Source of the DNA: CANHEE01 sp049316985
Lineage (GTDB): Bacteria; Bacteroidota; Bacteroidia; Chitinophagales; Saprospiraceae
Direction of reading: 5' to 3'
Assembly: GCA_049316985.1 (NCBI GenBank)
Contig: JBMOJB010000003.1
Span: forward strand, 7,921 to 71,920
DNA length: 64,000 bases
In this document: positions 8,445 to 18,046 of the stretch, piece by piece
How the letters are laid out: each line of letters begins with the position of its first letter
Numbering within the stretch: position 1 is the stretch's first letter
Position numbers and translations under genes: made by a program
The notes under the pieces: generated by a model
The model's input: only the letters and a program-made list of their open reading frames with translations
The model's database searches: none
What the model was told of the DNA's origin: nothing

Positions 8445-9203
8445 ATGAGATTATCCATCCAGTATTATTTGATTCCGCTATTTTGCATTGCTTTTTTTAT
8501 GAATCAGGGATTTTCGCAAAACCCTGCAGCGATTGATTTTAATATAAAAGAAAGTGATTCTGAGGCAATAGCTATAGCAGACGAAGTAATGGAAGCAATG
8601 GGAGGACGAATGAACTGGGATAAGACGCGTTACTTGTCGTGGAAGTTTTTTTCATTCAGAAAACTAATCTGGGATCGATATACGGGAGATGTGCGTATTC
8701 ATGATCTCAAGAGCGATACAAAAATCCTGATGAATGTCAATACCGGAAAGGGAAAGGTAAGTCGCAAAGGTGAAATTTTAAGTGATACATCAGCCGAATG
8801 CTTAAAAGCACTTGAGCGAGGAAAAAAAATATTGGTGAATGACGCCTATTGGCTCATTATGCCAATGAAATTAAAAGATTCAGGCGTAACATTAAAATAT
8901 CTTGGGAAAGGGAATGCGCTCGATGGGAGTTCTGCCGATATTCTGCAGCTAACTTTCAATCAAGTCGGTTATACACCCGATAACAAGTATTGGGTCTATG
9001 TAGATTCTCAAACCAGATTGGTCTCACAATGGTCCTTTTTCAAATCTGCAAAAGATGAAAAACCAGAGTTCAGTAATCCGTGGACAGACTACAAAAAGCA
9101 TGGCAATGTGCTACTTTCAAGTGGCCGGGGTAGAGCAGAAGGAGGAATGGAGGAGATTGTGGTTCACAAAAAAATAGATCAGAAGATTTTTACTCAATTT
9201 TAA
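8445..9203 (+). CDS. Exported LolA/LolB-fold-like protein, unknown function
   Basis: This 252-residue protein has a clear signal peptide (cleavage near GFSQ, residue 25). The mature part starts with a helix containing ADEVMEAMGG, followed by many beta strands (YLSWKFFSF, YTGDVRIHDL, YWVYVDSQTRLVSQWSFF). This order, an outcome-of-lipid-carrier type half-barrel after an N-terminal helix, resembles the LolA/LolB-like proteins common in Bacteroidota; the assignment is tentative. It sits 12 bases after the DUF2452 gene and 3 bases before the GNAT gene, so it is almost certainly co-transcribed with them. Confidence 0.65.
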   Translation: MRLSIQYYLIPLFCIAFFMNQGFSQNPAAIDFNIKESDSEAIAIADEVMEAMGGRMNWDKTRYLSWKFFSFRKLIWDRYTGDVRIHDLKSDTKILMNVNTGKGKVSRKGEILSDTSAECLKALERGKKILVNDAYWLIMPMKLKDSGVTLKYLGKGNALDGSSADILQLTFNQVGYTPDNKYWVYVDSQTRLVSQWSFFKSAKDEKPEFSNPWTDYKKHGNVLLSSGRGRAEGGMEEIVVHKKIDQKIFTQF

Positions 9204-9206
9204 GAT

Positions 9207-9644
9207 ATGTATACTGTAATCCCAATTGAATTTGGTACTCCTGAATATGATGAGGCTGTATCAATAAGATATGAGGTCCTTAGAAAGCCGTTGGGTCTCG
9301 ATTTCTCTGTTGCTCAGTTGGAGAAAGAATGGTCTGACATTCACCTTGTCTGTTATTCCCAACATTCGGAAATGCTGGGTTGTTTGATTCTGTCTAAATT
9401 CGAGGATGACACTTTGAAGATGCGGCAAGTAGCAGTAAAAGAAAAAAGACAGGGAGCCGGTATCGGAAAAGCGCTAGTTGATGCTGCAGAAACTTACGCC
9501 AGACTCAATGGGAACAAAACTATTTTATTGAATGCCAGAGCCAATGCTATACCATTTTACGAGCGTCTGGGATACGAAATTATCAGTGATACTTTCACTG
9601 AGGTCGGAATCGAGCATAAAAAAATGAAAAAAACTTTGTTTTGA
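9207..9644 (+). CDS. GNAT family N-acetyltransferase
   Basis: This 145-residue single-domain protein shows the acetyl-CoA binding motif A, VAVKEKRQGAGIGKALV (R/Q-x-x-G-x-G/A at RQGAGIG), followed by ARANAIPFYERLGYEI, the motif B segment of the fold. It transfers an acetyl group from acetyl-CoA to an amine; the substrate cannot be inferred. The start is 3 bases after the upstream gene, so it is the last gene of the DUF2452 operon. No terminator is seen before the rpoD promoter. Confidence 0.85.
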   Translation: MYTVIPIEFGTPEYDEAVSIRYEVLRKPLGLDFSVAQLEKEWSDIHLVCYSQHSEMLGCLILSKFEDDTLKMRQVAVKEKRQGAGIGKALVDAAETYARLNGNKTILLNARANAIPFYERLGYEIISDTFTEVGIEHKKMKKTLF

Positions 9645-9705
9645 TTTATCTGCTTGAATATCAGTCAATATAGCAACTTATTTTAATGTATTTCGTTATA
9701 CACCC

Positions 9706-9736
9706 TTGACAAGTGCGGTTTTTTGTCGTACTTTTG
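9706..9736 (+). promoter_or_regulatory. rpoD promoter and start of a roughly 200-nt leader
   Basis: TTG at 9706-9708 and TACTTTTG at 9729-9736 are separated by 20 bases, an almost ideal Bacteroidota promoter. The predicted start near 9740 leaves about 200 bases of untranslated, AT-rich leader before the rpoD ATG at 9945. No open frame or recognised riboswitch lies in it. It fills the otherwise gene-free stretch 9645-9944. Confidence 0.75.
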
Positions 9737-9944
9737 CAGGATAATTTAAGCCAAACTAAGTCAAATACGTTGATTTTTAGTCCGCGAAAAAGAGAAAACA
9801 ATTCGACCCAAAATCTAAACATATTTCCTTAAATGATCCAATTGCTATTTTTTGTATTTTCTTGTACTTAAAATAGTGATAATTCTTTTGTATATTCTGA
9901 ATTTTCAATATTAATTACTGCGTTAAAAATTTGTATAACATTAC

Positions 9945-10814
9945 ATGAGACAGCTCAAAATTACAAAATCCATTACAAACCGCGAGAGTCAATCTCTTGA
10001 AAAATACCTTCAAGAAATCGGAAAAGTGGATTTGTTAACTCCGGAAGAGGAGGTCGATCTTGCAAAACGAATTAAACAAGGGGATCAAATAGCGCTAGAG
10101 AAATTAACTAAAGCAAATCTCAGGTTTGTGGTATCAGTAGCGAAACAATATCAAAATCAAGGTCTTTCTTTAAGTGACCTCATCAACGAGGGTAATTTAG
10201 GCTTAATTAAAGCTGCACAAAGATTTGATGAAACGAGAGGATTTAAATTTATCTCTTATGCCGTTTGGTGGATTCGCCAGTCTATTCTGCAAGCATTGGC
10301 AGAACAATCCCGAATTGTCCGCCTTCCGCTAAATAAAGTCGGTTCATTAAACAAAATCAACAAAGCATTCTCTGAATTAGAGCAGGAATTCGAACGAGAG
10401 CCTTCTGCAGAAGAATTGGCAGATCTACTCGAAATACCAACGGAAGAAGTTGAAACTACGCTTGGAGTGGCAGCGCGTCACGTATCAATGGATGCACCTT
10501 TTATTGATGGTGAGGACAATTCCCTTTTGGATGTATTAGAAGATTTCGCGGGAGATAAAACCGATTCCGCTTTGGAATACAGGGAGTCTCTCCGTCGGGA
10601 AATTGATCGTTCTTTGTCTACACTTACTGATAGGCAAGCTGATGTTATTAAATTGTATTTCGGAATCGGAGTTGAACATCCCATGAGTCTGGAAGACATT
10701 GGCGACAGATTTGGACTTACACGGGAACGAGTTCGTCAGATTAAAGATAAAGCAATCAATAAATTACGTACCGCTTCAAAAAGCAAATTATTGAAAAATT
10801 ACCTGGGAGCATAA
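9945..10814 (+). CDS. rpoD: Primary RNA polymerase sigma factor
   Basis: This 289-residue protein has the short form typical of Bacteroidota, lacking the long N-terminal region 1.1 and the non-conserved insert of proteobacterial RpoD. Region 1.2 is at SLEKYLQEIGKVDLLTPEEE. Region 2, with the core-binding and -10 recognition helices, is at NLRFVVSVAKQYQNQGLSLSDLINEGNLGLI and FISYAVWWIRQSI. Region 3 follows, and region 4 is at SLEDIGDRFGLTRERVRQIKDKAINKLR. It directs RNA polymerase to housekeeping promoters, including the TAnnTTTG type seen throughout this window. It is preceded by a long leader and followed by a terminator, so it is monocistronic. Confidence 0.97.
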   Translation: MRQLKITKSITNRESQSLEKYLQEIGKVDLLTPEEEVDLAKRIKQGDQIALEKLTKANLRFVVSVAKQYQNQGLSLSDLINEGNLGLIKAAQRFDETRGFKFISYAVWWIRQSILQALAEQSRIVRLPLNKVGSLNKINKAFSELEQEFEREPSAEELADLLEIPTEEVETTLGVAARHVSMDAPFIDGEDNSLLDVLEDFAGDKTDSALEYRESLRREIDRSLSTLTDRQADVIKLYFGIGVEHPMSLEDIGDRFGLTRERVRQIKDKAINKLRTASKSKLLKNYLGA

Positions 10815-10822
10815 ATCCCGGC

Positions 10823-10863
10823 AAGGCTATTCAGAACGCAACAGTTTTGAATAGCCTTTTTCT
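10823..10863 (+). terminator. Intrinsic terminator after rpoD
   Basis: An 11-bp stem (AAGGCTATTCA with TGAATAGCCTT, 10823-10833 and 10848-10858) with a 14-nt loop is followed by a T-rich tail. Confidence 0.88.
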
Positions 10864-11005
10864 TTTAATAACCTACCGCATTTTTATAATATTCCTGAAA
10901 TTATATTTAAAATAAGCCTACCTTTGCGCGCTGCTTTCAAACAGTATAATAGTAAGCGGAAAAACAATTTTTTTGTAATTTGAATATCTATAAAACTAAG
11001 AGTCG

Positions 11006-12403
11006 ATGAATAACTCTTACTTTGATCTAGTTGATCAAACATTTGATTTTCCTCAGGAAGGATTTGCTTTTGATAATGACGGTTTGACCTTCAATGAGAT
11101 TCTTTTAAAGGAATTGATTGAAAAATATGGCACGCCACTAAAGGTGACATATATTCCTAAGATTTCACAGCAAATCCAAAAAGCGCACGATTGGTTTTCA
11201 AGTGCTTTTAAAAAGCACAATTACCAGGGAAAATACTACTATTCCTATTGCACTAAAAGTTCACATTTTAAATTTGTGCTTGACGAAGTGCTCGAGAATG
11301 TTACTCAACTTGAAACTTCATCATCGTTTGATATTGATTTAATCTGGAAATTACATCTTACCGGAAAAATAAACAATAAGGCGCTTATCATCAACAATGG
11401 TTTCAAGACCGATAGTTATGCAGAGAAAATAGCCAACCTGATCGACGCAGGATTTATCAATGTTATCCCTGTATTAGACAATAAGCGCGAGCTGGAATTG
11501 TATGAAAAATACGTTAAGAAAGATTGCATCAATATTGGCTTGCGAATGGCTACCGAGGAGGAGCCAACTTTTGAGTTTTACACATCCAGGCTTGGCATTC
11601 GTCAATCTTCGATTTTTGAATTTTACGAACAAAGAATTGCCCCAAATCCGAAGTTTAAGCTGAAAATGCTCCACTTTTTTGTGGATACCGGCATTAAGGA
11701 TTCTCTTTACTATTGGTCAGAACTGAAGAAGGGAATAAAAACTTATTGCAACCTTAAAAAAATATGTCCTGAACTGGCTTCTATCAATATTGGAGGCGGC
11801 ATGCCTATACGCAATTCACTGAGCTTTGAGTATGATTACCAATACATGGTTGATGAAATAGTGCGATTGATTAAAGATGCCTGCGTTTCTGAAAATGTGC
11901 CCGAACCCAATATATTTACGGAATTTGGCAAGTTTACGGTGGGAGAGAGCGGGGCTACTATCTTCAAAGTCATTGGACAAAAAAGACAAAATGATTCTGA
12001 AAGATGGTACATGGTGGATAATTCGTTGATGACTACTTTGCCGGATACCTGGGGAATAAGCGAAAGGTTTATTTTACTGCCAATTAACCATTGGGATAAA
12101 GAATATCATCGGGTGAATGTAGGTGGCATCAGTTGTGACAATTCAGATTACTACAATGCGGAGGCTCATATCAATCAAGTTTTTTTACCCAAAATGGAAG
12201 ATGGAGATGACCCTTTGTACCTTGGCTTTTTCCATACAGGCGCTTATCAGGATTCTCTAAGTGGTTACGGTGGAATAAAGCACTGCCTGATTCCTGCACC
12301 CAAGCATATTTTGGTTGATAGAAATGTTAGAGGCGAATTTGTTGACTGGGTAGCTAATCCCGAGCAAACCGCTGAATCAATGTTGAAGATATTGGGGTAT
12401 TGA
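11006..12403 (+). CDS. speA: Biosynthetic-type arginine decarboxylase (alanine-racemase fold)
   Basis: This 465-residue protein is a fold-type III PLP decarboxylase. The PLP lysine is Lys84 in YYYSYCTKSSHF. LETSSSFDIDLIWKL, SINIGGGMPI (phosphate-binding glycine loop) and TEFGKFTVGESG follow, and the C-terminal CDNSDYYN segment holds the Cys-Asp pair that completes the active site in this fold. It resembles the short arginine decarboxylases of Bacteroidota, which make agmatine for polyamine synthesis. Diaminopimelate or other amino acid decarboxylase activity cannot be excluded from sequence alone. A possible -7 box TACCTTTG is at 10919-10926. The gene converges on purN with only six bases between stops. 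Confidence 0.75.
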   Translation: MNNSYFDLVDQTFDFPQEGFAFDNDGLTFNEILLKELIEKYGTPLKVTYIPKISQQIQKAHDWFSSAFKKHNYQGKYYYSYCTKSSHFKFVLDEVLENVTQLETSSSFDIDLIWKLHLTGKINNKALIINNGFKTDSYAEKIANLIDAGFINVIPVLDNKRELELYEKYVKKDCINIGLRMATEEEPTFEFYTSRLGIRQSSIFEFYEQRIAPNPKFKLKMLHFFVDTGIKDSLYYWSELKKGIKTYCNLKKICPELASINIGGGMPIRNSLSFEYDYQYMVDEIVRLIKDACVSENVPEPNIFTEFGKFTVGESGATIFKVIGQKRQNDSERWYMVDNSLMTTLPDTWGISERFILLPINHWDKEYHRVNVGGISCDNSDYYNAEAHINQVFLPKMEDGDDPLYLGFFHTGAYQDSLSGYGGIKHCLIPAPKHILVDRNVRGEFVDWVANPEQTAESMLKILGY

Positions 12404-12409
12404 TCGAAT

Positions 12410-12985
12410 TTACTGCATTTTTTGTATCAAATTATCAATGACCGGGGCATAATTCCTATGCTCCAGCAGCAATACTTTTTGTGCAATAGTCTCCGGCGTA
12501 TCTGCAGCATTGATGTCACATTTGTCCTGAAAGATAATTTCACCTTCATCGAACTTCTCATTTACATAATGGATGGTCATCCCGCTTTCTTTTTCCTGGG
12601 CAGCATGCACCGCTTCATGGACATGATGTCCAAACATTCCTTTTCCGCCATATTTTGGCAATAGGGATGGGTGGATGTTAACAATCTTGTTCGGAAAGGC
12701 TTTAATTAGAGCGGAAGGAATCAGCCATAAAAAACCGGCAAGTACTATTAGGTCGACATTCGCTTTCTTCAAGAGTTGCGGAAGTAAATCACTTTCGTAA
12801 AAAGTAGTACGATCAATAATCATGGTTTGCACTCCAAAATCCTTTGCTTTTTCGTACGCACCCATTTCTTTTTTATTACCTACTAATAAGACAACCTTTG
12901 CTTTTTCGGAATCCTTAAAGTACTCCATTAACTTTTGTGCATTGGATCCACCTCCCGATGCAAATACTGCGATATTTCTTAGCAT
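12410..12985 (-). CDS. purN: Phosphoribosylglycinamide formyltransferase
   Basis: This 191-residue enzyme transfers a formyl group from 10-formyl-tetrahydrofolate to GAR in the third step of purine synthesis. It has the GAR phosphate loop GGGSN (residues 11-15). The catalytic triad is Asn104 and His106 in NIHPSLLPKYGG plus Asp146 in FDEGEI. Length is normal for the family. A -7 box TACCTTTG lies on the minus strand at 13021-13028, 36 bases before the ATG. It stands apart from other pur genes. Confidence 0.95.
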   Translation of the reverse strand: MLRNIAVFASGGGSNAQKLMEYFKDSEKAKVVLLVGNKKEMGAYEKAKDFGVQTMIIDRTTFYESDLLPQLLKKANVDLIVLAGFLWLIPSALIKAFPNKIVNIHPSLLPKYGGKGMFGHHVHEAVHAAQEKESGMTIHYVNEKFDEGEIIFQDKCDINAADTPETIAQKVLLLEHRNYAPVIDNLIQKMQ

Positions 12986-13430
12986 ACAAGTATTATAATT
13001 CCATATTTAGTTTCTCATCGCAAAGGTAACGCAATATTTTAAGCTTGAAGTTCATGAGTAAAATAATTATTAGATATTTCTTATATATTTGATATTCAAT
13101 TCATTATGCAAATTGTAGTTTATTTATTTGCTATGTGGCAAAATATTAGGCAGCGATAAGCAAAATTTAAGCGTTATTATTTTTGTATTGTTAATTAATT
13201 ATTAATTTTGCCACATATATTGCTCGTAAAAATGGTATGTTGGGCTATATATTTCGTAGTATCAATTTTGAAGTTTACAATTATCTAAATTAAATTTATA
13301 TTATAGTGGACAGTTCTATTCAGATTGATTTCAGCATTTCTCCCCTAAATCGCGTCATAGAGATTAATTTATCTATTTTATTTACGTATATATTTTATTT
13401 AACCATTTTCATAACAAAATTCGGATTAGT
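12986..13430. promoter_or_regulatory. Divergent promoter region between purN and the SusC gene
   Basis: No gene is apparent. The minus-strand -7 box TACCTTTG (13021-13028) serves purN. On the plus strand TAATTTTG at 13203-13210, with TTTG 17 bases upstream (13182-13185), is a likely promoter for susC and leaves a leader of about 215 bases. The rest is very AT-rich. I see no hairpin of note. Confidence 0.5.
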
Positions 13431-16400
13431 ATGAAAAAATTAACACTCGTTTTGGTGATGTTATTTGCTTCGCTTAGCTTATTGCTTGCGCAAAGAACGA
13501 TTACCGGGAAAGTCTCTGACGAAAAAGGCGAAGCCATTGTTGGAGCAAATGTCCTTGTAAAAGGAACTTCGGTAGGTGCCGCCACGGATGTGGACGGTAA
13601 CTACAGAATAGCTGTTCCGGCAGGTAGTAATGTGCTTGTTTTCAGCTACATTGGTTTTACAGATGAAGAGGTAAGTTTAGGTGCCTCCAATGTTGTAGAC
13701 ATTAGATTGCAGGAAAATTCTAAAGTGCTGACGGATGTGGTCGTAACGGCTTTAGGAATTGCCAAAAAAGACAAATCAATCGGTTATGGGGTCAGCAAGG
13801 TCAGCGGTGCTGCAGTATCCAGTTCTGGTGAGATTAACGCTGTTCAAGGTCTTGCCGCAAAAGCATCAGGTGTACAAATAGTAGGATCTGCTGGTGTACC
13901 CGGAGCTTCGTCCAAAATTTTAATTAGAGGTAACTCCACTTTCACTGGTGAGAACCAACCTTTATTTGTTGTGGATGGTGTGCCTTTTGACAATCAAACC
14001 AATTCAGTGGTTTCTGCTGATTATCCTTTCAACGCTAACTTGCAAGGTATCAATGAATCAAACAGAGCTTTGGACATTAACCCCAATGATATTGAGAATA
14101 TCTCAATTCTGAAAGGACCTTCTGCATCTGCATTGTATGGTACACGTGCTGCAAATGGTGTCGTTTTGATTACAACCAAATCAGGTAAGAAAGGTCTAAG
14201 TGTAGATTATGGCGTTCAATTCGATTTATCGGAAGTAAATAAAATGCCTGAATACCAGACAGCGTACGGTCAAGGAAATGGTGGTGGATTAAAAAATGCA
14301 ACTACCGGTTTGATCAATGAAACAGGAACTTATGCTGCAACAACACCCAATAGCTGGGGGCCAAAAGCTGCAAATGTTTTTGACAATAATGACAATTATT
14401 TTCGCAAAGGTCAATCCTGGGCAAATAATTTCTCTATTTCAGGTGGAAATGATAGGTCTAGTGTACGTTTTTCTTATAGAAATGATGATCAGGAAGGTAT
14501 TATACCGAATACATTCTTGAAAAGAAATACTTTCAGAGTGAATGCCACAACTGGAACAGATCAACTAAAGGTCACTACATCAGTGGCTTATACCAACACC
14601 AATGCGAGAAAAGCTCAAAATGGTAGTAACCTGTCTGGTATTATGCTTCCTTTGCTTCGTATGCCAGTTGATTTTAATATCATTGGTGGTGCTGGAACAG
14701 GCGGTTATGAAACGGCTGCCGGTAAGCAGCATACCTATCTTGGCAACTATGATAATCCGCTTTGGACCGCATATCACAATCCCCAAGACTCAAGAGTAAA
14801 TCGTCTTTCAGGAAATGTGAAATTCGACTATATGCCTGCAGATTGGTTGACATTTACGTACAGAATTGGTACAGATATGTATAACGATGTTCGTAAGCAA
14901 ATTTTTGATATCGGATCAAATAACATTGGATCCAATGGTGAACTTTGGGAGTCGAACAACAAACATGAGGAGGTTAACTCTGATTTCTTCATAACTGCAA
15001 AAAAGACAGTTGGCGATCTTGGTGGTAGTTTGACTGTAGGTAACCAATTGAATCAACGCTACGATCAATCAATTTTCTCTAGAGGTAGAGATTTGACTAT
15101 TCCTGGTTTTTTCAATTTAAGAAATGCAACTACCTTGTATGCTGACGAAACAAACACTACAAGAAGAATTGCTGGTATGTTCTTTAGTTTGGATTTAGAT
15201 TACAAAAACTTCCTATATTTAAATGTTGCAGGCCGTAATGACTGGGCGTCAACTTTCGGACCACAGGCTAAAAAGTCTTTCTTCTATCCAACTGCAAGTT
15301 TGTCTGCTGTACTTTCCGAAATATTGCCTAAAAATGACATCATGACTTTCCTAAAGGTTCGTGGATCATTTGCAAGAGCGGGTAGAGAGCCAGGTGCTTA
15401 TTCTTCTCGTACTTATTTCGTAAAACCATTCATCACTGACGGATTTACAGACGGTTTTGGTTTCCCTTACAAAAATGCTAATGGCTTTTCGATAAGCAAC
15501 GTATTGGGAAATCCGGCACTTCGTCCGGAGATCAACACTTCGTACGAAGCGGGTATCGATGCTAAATTCTTGAAGAATAAAATTACTGCTGCTGTGACTT
15601 ATTATAATTCATTGGCAAGTGATCTATTGGTGGCTCGTCCATTGGCTTCTACTTCTGGTTTCCAGGCAGTTAACTCAAATACCGGAGAGATGAGAAACAG
15701 TGGTATTGAAGCGGATTTAGATATCAATGTTTTAAATACTAATGGATTCAGCTGGAATATTGGTGGTGTATTCACTAAAAATGTAAGTGAAGTATTAAAA
15801 CTTGCAGAAGGTGTTGACCAAATCAGCCTTGAAGCTGCATTTACAGGAATTGGTTCTTATGCAATCGTAGGACAGCCCTATGGTGCTATTTTCGGAGGAA
15901 AATGGTCTAGAAACGCTGCTGGTCAATTGATTATTGGAGCGAATGGCCTGCCAAACAGGGATGCTGCTGAAGGTTATATTGGCAACCCATTCCCAAAATG
16001 GACTGCAGGTATTCGCAATACATTTTCATACAAAGGACTTAGGTTATTCGCTTTGTTGGATATTAGAGAAGGTGGTGACTTATGGGGTGGAACAGTTGCT
16101 CGTTTGAACAGAATTGGTAAAATGGCTGAGACCGGTAAAAGATCTGACTTCTATGTAATTGACGGTGTTAAAGCTGATGGTTCGAAAAATGACATCAAAA
16201 TAACTCCTCAACAATACTTTGGAACTTACAAGGGTGATGGTGCCGGTTCTGCGTCTGAAAATGCTATTTTCTCAGGTGGATGGGTGAGATTGCGTGAGGT
16301 TACTTTGACCTATACCTTGCCTTCTTTCGCGAAAGTGTTGAAAAATGCTGAAATTTATGTAACGGGCAGAAACCTTTGGTTAAAAACCAACTATCCGGGT

Positions 16401-16511
16401 GTTGATCCTGAAACAAGCTTAACTGGTGCAGGTTCAAATATTGGTGGTTTTGACTATTTCAATATGCCTGGAGCACGCTCTTACATTGTTGGATTGAGAA
16501 CTAGTTTCTAA
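13431..16511 (+). CDS. SusC/RagA family TonB-linked outer-membrane transporter
   Basis: This 1026-residue protein has a signal peptide (residues 1-20, LLLAQ). A CarboxypepD_reg-like domain (about 22-105) contains the family pattern ITGKVSDEKGEAIVGANVLVKGT. The plug domain (about 110-245) contains IRGNSTFTGENQPLFVVDGVP and the motif ILKGPSASALYGTRAANGVVLITTK, the hallmark of SusC proteins. The rest is a 22-strand barrel ending in GLRTSF with a terminal Phe. It imports glycans, peptides or other oligomers with its SusD partner, powered by TonB. No carbohydrate enzymes are adjacent, so the substrate is unknown; nearby peptidases hint at peptides (inference). Confidence 0.95.
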   Translation: MKKLTLVLVMLFASLSLLLAQRTITGKVSDEKGEAIVGANVLVKGTSVGAATDVDGNYRIAVPAGSNVLVFSYIGFTDEEVSLGASNVVDIRLQENSKVLTDVVVTALGIAKKDKSIGYGVSKVSGAAVSSSGEINAVQGLAAKASGVQIVGSAGVPGASSKILIRGNSTFTGENQPLFVVDGVPFDNQTNSVVSADYPFNANLQGINESNRALDINPNDIENISILKGPSASALYGTRAANGVVLITTKSGKKGLSVDYGVQFDLSEVNKMPEYQTAYGQGNGGGLKNATTGLINETGTYAATTPNSWGPKAANVFDNNDNYFRKGQSWANNFSISGGNDRSSVRFSYRNDDQEGIIPNTFLKRNTFRVNATTGTDQLKVTTSVAYTNTNARKAQNGSNLSGIMLPLLRMPVDFNIIGGAGTGGYETAAGKQHTYLGNYDNPLWTAYHNPQDSRVNRLSGNVKFDYMPADWLTFTYRIGTDMYNDVRKQIFDIGSNNIGSNGELWESNNKHEEVNSDFFITAKKTVGDLGGSLTVGNQLNQRYDQSIFSRGRDLTIPGFFNLRNATTLYADETNTTRRIAGMFFSLDLDYKNFLYLNVAGRNDWASTFGPQAKKSFFYPTASLSAVLSEILPKNDIMTFLKVRGSFARAGREPGAYSSRTYFVKPFITDGFTDGFGFPYKNANGFSISNVLGNPALRPEINTSYEAGIDAKFLKNKITAAVTYYNSLASDLLVARPLASTSGFQAVNSNTGEMRNSGIEADLDINVLNTNGFSWNIGGVFTKNVSEVLKLAEGVDQISLEAAFTGIGSYAIVGQPYGAIFGGKWSRNAAGQLIIGANGLPNRDAAEGYIGNPFPKWTAGIRNTFSYKGLRLFALLDIREGGDLWGGTVARLNRIGKMAETGKRSDFYVIDGVKADGSKNDIKITPQQYFGTYKGDGAGSASENAIFSGGWVRLREVTLTYTLPSFAKVLKNAEIYVTGRNLWLKTNYPGVDPETSLTGAGSNIGGFDYFNMPGARSYIVGLRTSF

Positions 16512-16540
16512 TTAAATCAAAATAAAAATATTAAATACAT

Positions 16541-17881
16541 ATGAAAAAAATAATTAATTCTTCATTAATATTGATCGTACTCGTATTGATATCGAGTTGC
16601 TCAAAGTTTGTAGAAGGGTATGACGTTTCTCCTAATGCACCTTCAGATGCTCCACCGGTATTGTTGTTGCCTGCAATCCAAGTGTCTACGTTTTCAAACT
16701 TAACCGGTAAAAATGCGCGTGACGCAGGTGTTCTTACCCAACAATTAAAGGGTGCGCTATTTCAAGCTCAAGAATTGGAGAGCTATGCGCTCACAGAATC
16801 TTCAGTAGATGGTGACTGGGCTCAGATTTATAGTCTTTCTATTGTCAACTGTAATGTTTTGATCAACAAATCTGATGATAAAAGCAAAACGTATCGCGGC
16901 ATTGCTCGAATCATGAAAGCAATGAACCTAGGGTTGGCAACTGATCTATGGGGTGATGTGCCTAATTCAGAGGCTGGTTTAGGACAAGATGGTAAAACTT
17001 TCAATGCTAAATTCGATTCGCAAGAAGATGTAATTAAGGATATTCAAAAGATGCTTAGCGATGCAATTGCTGATCTTGGTTCTGCATCAGGAGATATCGT
17101 AAAACCGGGAGCAGACGATTTAGTTTATGGTGGCGATGCGAAAAAGTGGATTGGTGCTGCATGGGTATTAAAAGCAAGATATGCCAATCGTTTGAGCAAG
17201 AAAAATCCGGCTGGTTCTGCTACTGATGCTATTAATTTTTTAGCAGAAGCCTATAAAGCAGGATTTACAAGCTCTGCAAGCAATTGTAATGCAGTCTTCG
17301 ACAACACTGCTGCCAATTCATTTAATCAGTGGAAAGCTTACGATGCGCAGAGAGCTGGTTATCTTACAATGAATAAGAATATGATGGATTTGATGACAGG
17401 ACTAAATGATCCACGTTTGTCCTTCTATGCAAAGGACAAAACAATGGGCGATAAATCTGCATTTGGTGAATATGCCAGGGGGGAGAAAATGCCGATGGTT
17501 TCTTTTATGGAAGCTAAATTCATTGAAGCTGAAGCAAACTTGCGTGCAGGTGCTAAAGACAAAGCTGCGGCTGCTCAAAACGAGGCGGTTAAAGCAAGTA
17601 TCCTTTTGGTAACTGGCGCCGCTACATCTCCATTTGCTGATGAAACTGCTGCTACGATCACGCAGGGAGCAATTATGACACATAAGTATATTGCAATGTT
17701 TACGCAACCTGAGGTGTATAATGACTGGAGAAGAACCAATATTCCTGCTTTGACTCCTAACGCTGGTGCAACTGTCAATTTTATTCCAAGAAGATATCCA
17801 ACTGCATTGACAGAGCGTCTTTATAATACAAAGGCGGTTGTAAATGCTAAATTGGACGATCCGGTTTGGTGGGATAAATAG
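16541..17881 (+). CDS. SusD/RagB family outer-membrane lipoprotein (SusD-like 2 type)
   Basis: This 446-residue lipoprotein has its acylated Cys at residue 20 (LISSC). The mature start, VEGYDVSPNAPSDAPPVLLLPAIQ, matches the opening of the SusD-like_2 branch. Helical TPR-like segments follow (YRGIARIMKAMNLGLATDLWGDVPNSEA, FIEAEANLRAG), then the C-terminal pattern VYNDWRRTNIPAL ... IPRRYPTALTERLYN. It forms the lid that captures ligand for the SusC channel encoded 29 bases upstream. A strong terminator follows, so the two genes form one unit. Confidence 0.92.
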   Translation: MKKIINSSLILIVLVLISSCSKFVEGYDVSPNAPSDAPPVLLLPAIQVSTFSNLTGKNARDAGVLTQQLKGALFQAQELESYALTESSVDGDWAQIYSLSIVNCNVLINKSDDKSKTYRGIARIMKAMNLGLATDLWGDVPNSEAGLGQDGKTFNAKFDSQEDVIKDIQKMLSDAIADLGSASGDIVKPGADDLVYGGDAKKWIGAAWVLKARYANRLSKKNPAGSATDAINFLAEAYKAGFTSSASNCNAVFDNTAANSFNQWKAYDAQRAGYLTMNKNMMDLMTGLNDPRLSFYAKDKTMGDKSAFGEYARGEKMPMVSFMEAKFIEAEANLRAGAKDKAAAAQNEAVKASILLVTGAATSPFADETAATITQGAIMTHKYIAMFTQPEVYNDWRRTNIPALTPNAGATVNFIPRRYPTALTERLYNTKAVVNAKLDDPVWWDK

Positions 17882-17907
17882 TAAGTATTTTTAATTGTTA
17901 TTAATGG

Positions 17908-17949
17908 AGCATCCTGATATTCGAGTGAATGTCAGGATGCTTTTTTTTT
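17908..17949 (+). terminator. Intrinsic terminator of the susCD operon
   Basis: The perfect 10-bp stem AGCATCCTGA / TCAGGATGCT has a 14-nt loop and is followed by nine T, 27 bases after the SusD stop. Confidence 0.93.
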
Positions 17950-18046
17950 AATCTGCAACAAAAACTTTATACGAATTTGAATTTTCTATAATGCCCACTA
18001 TCTTTGATGGTACAATTAATATTTAAAATTTCTAGTTTTATATTAA

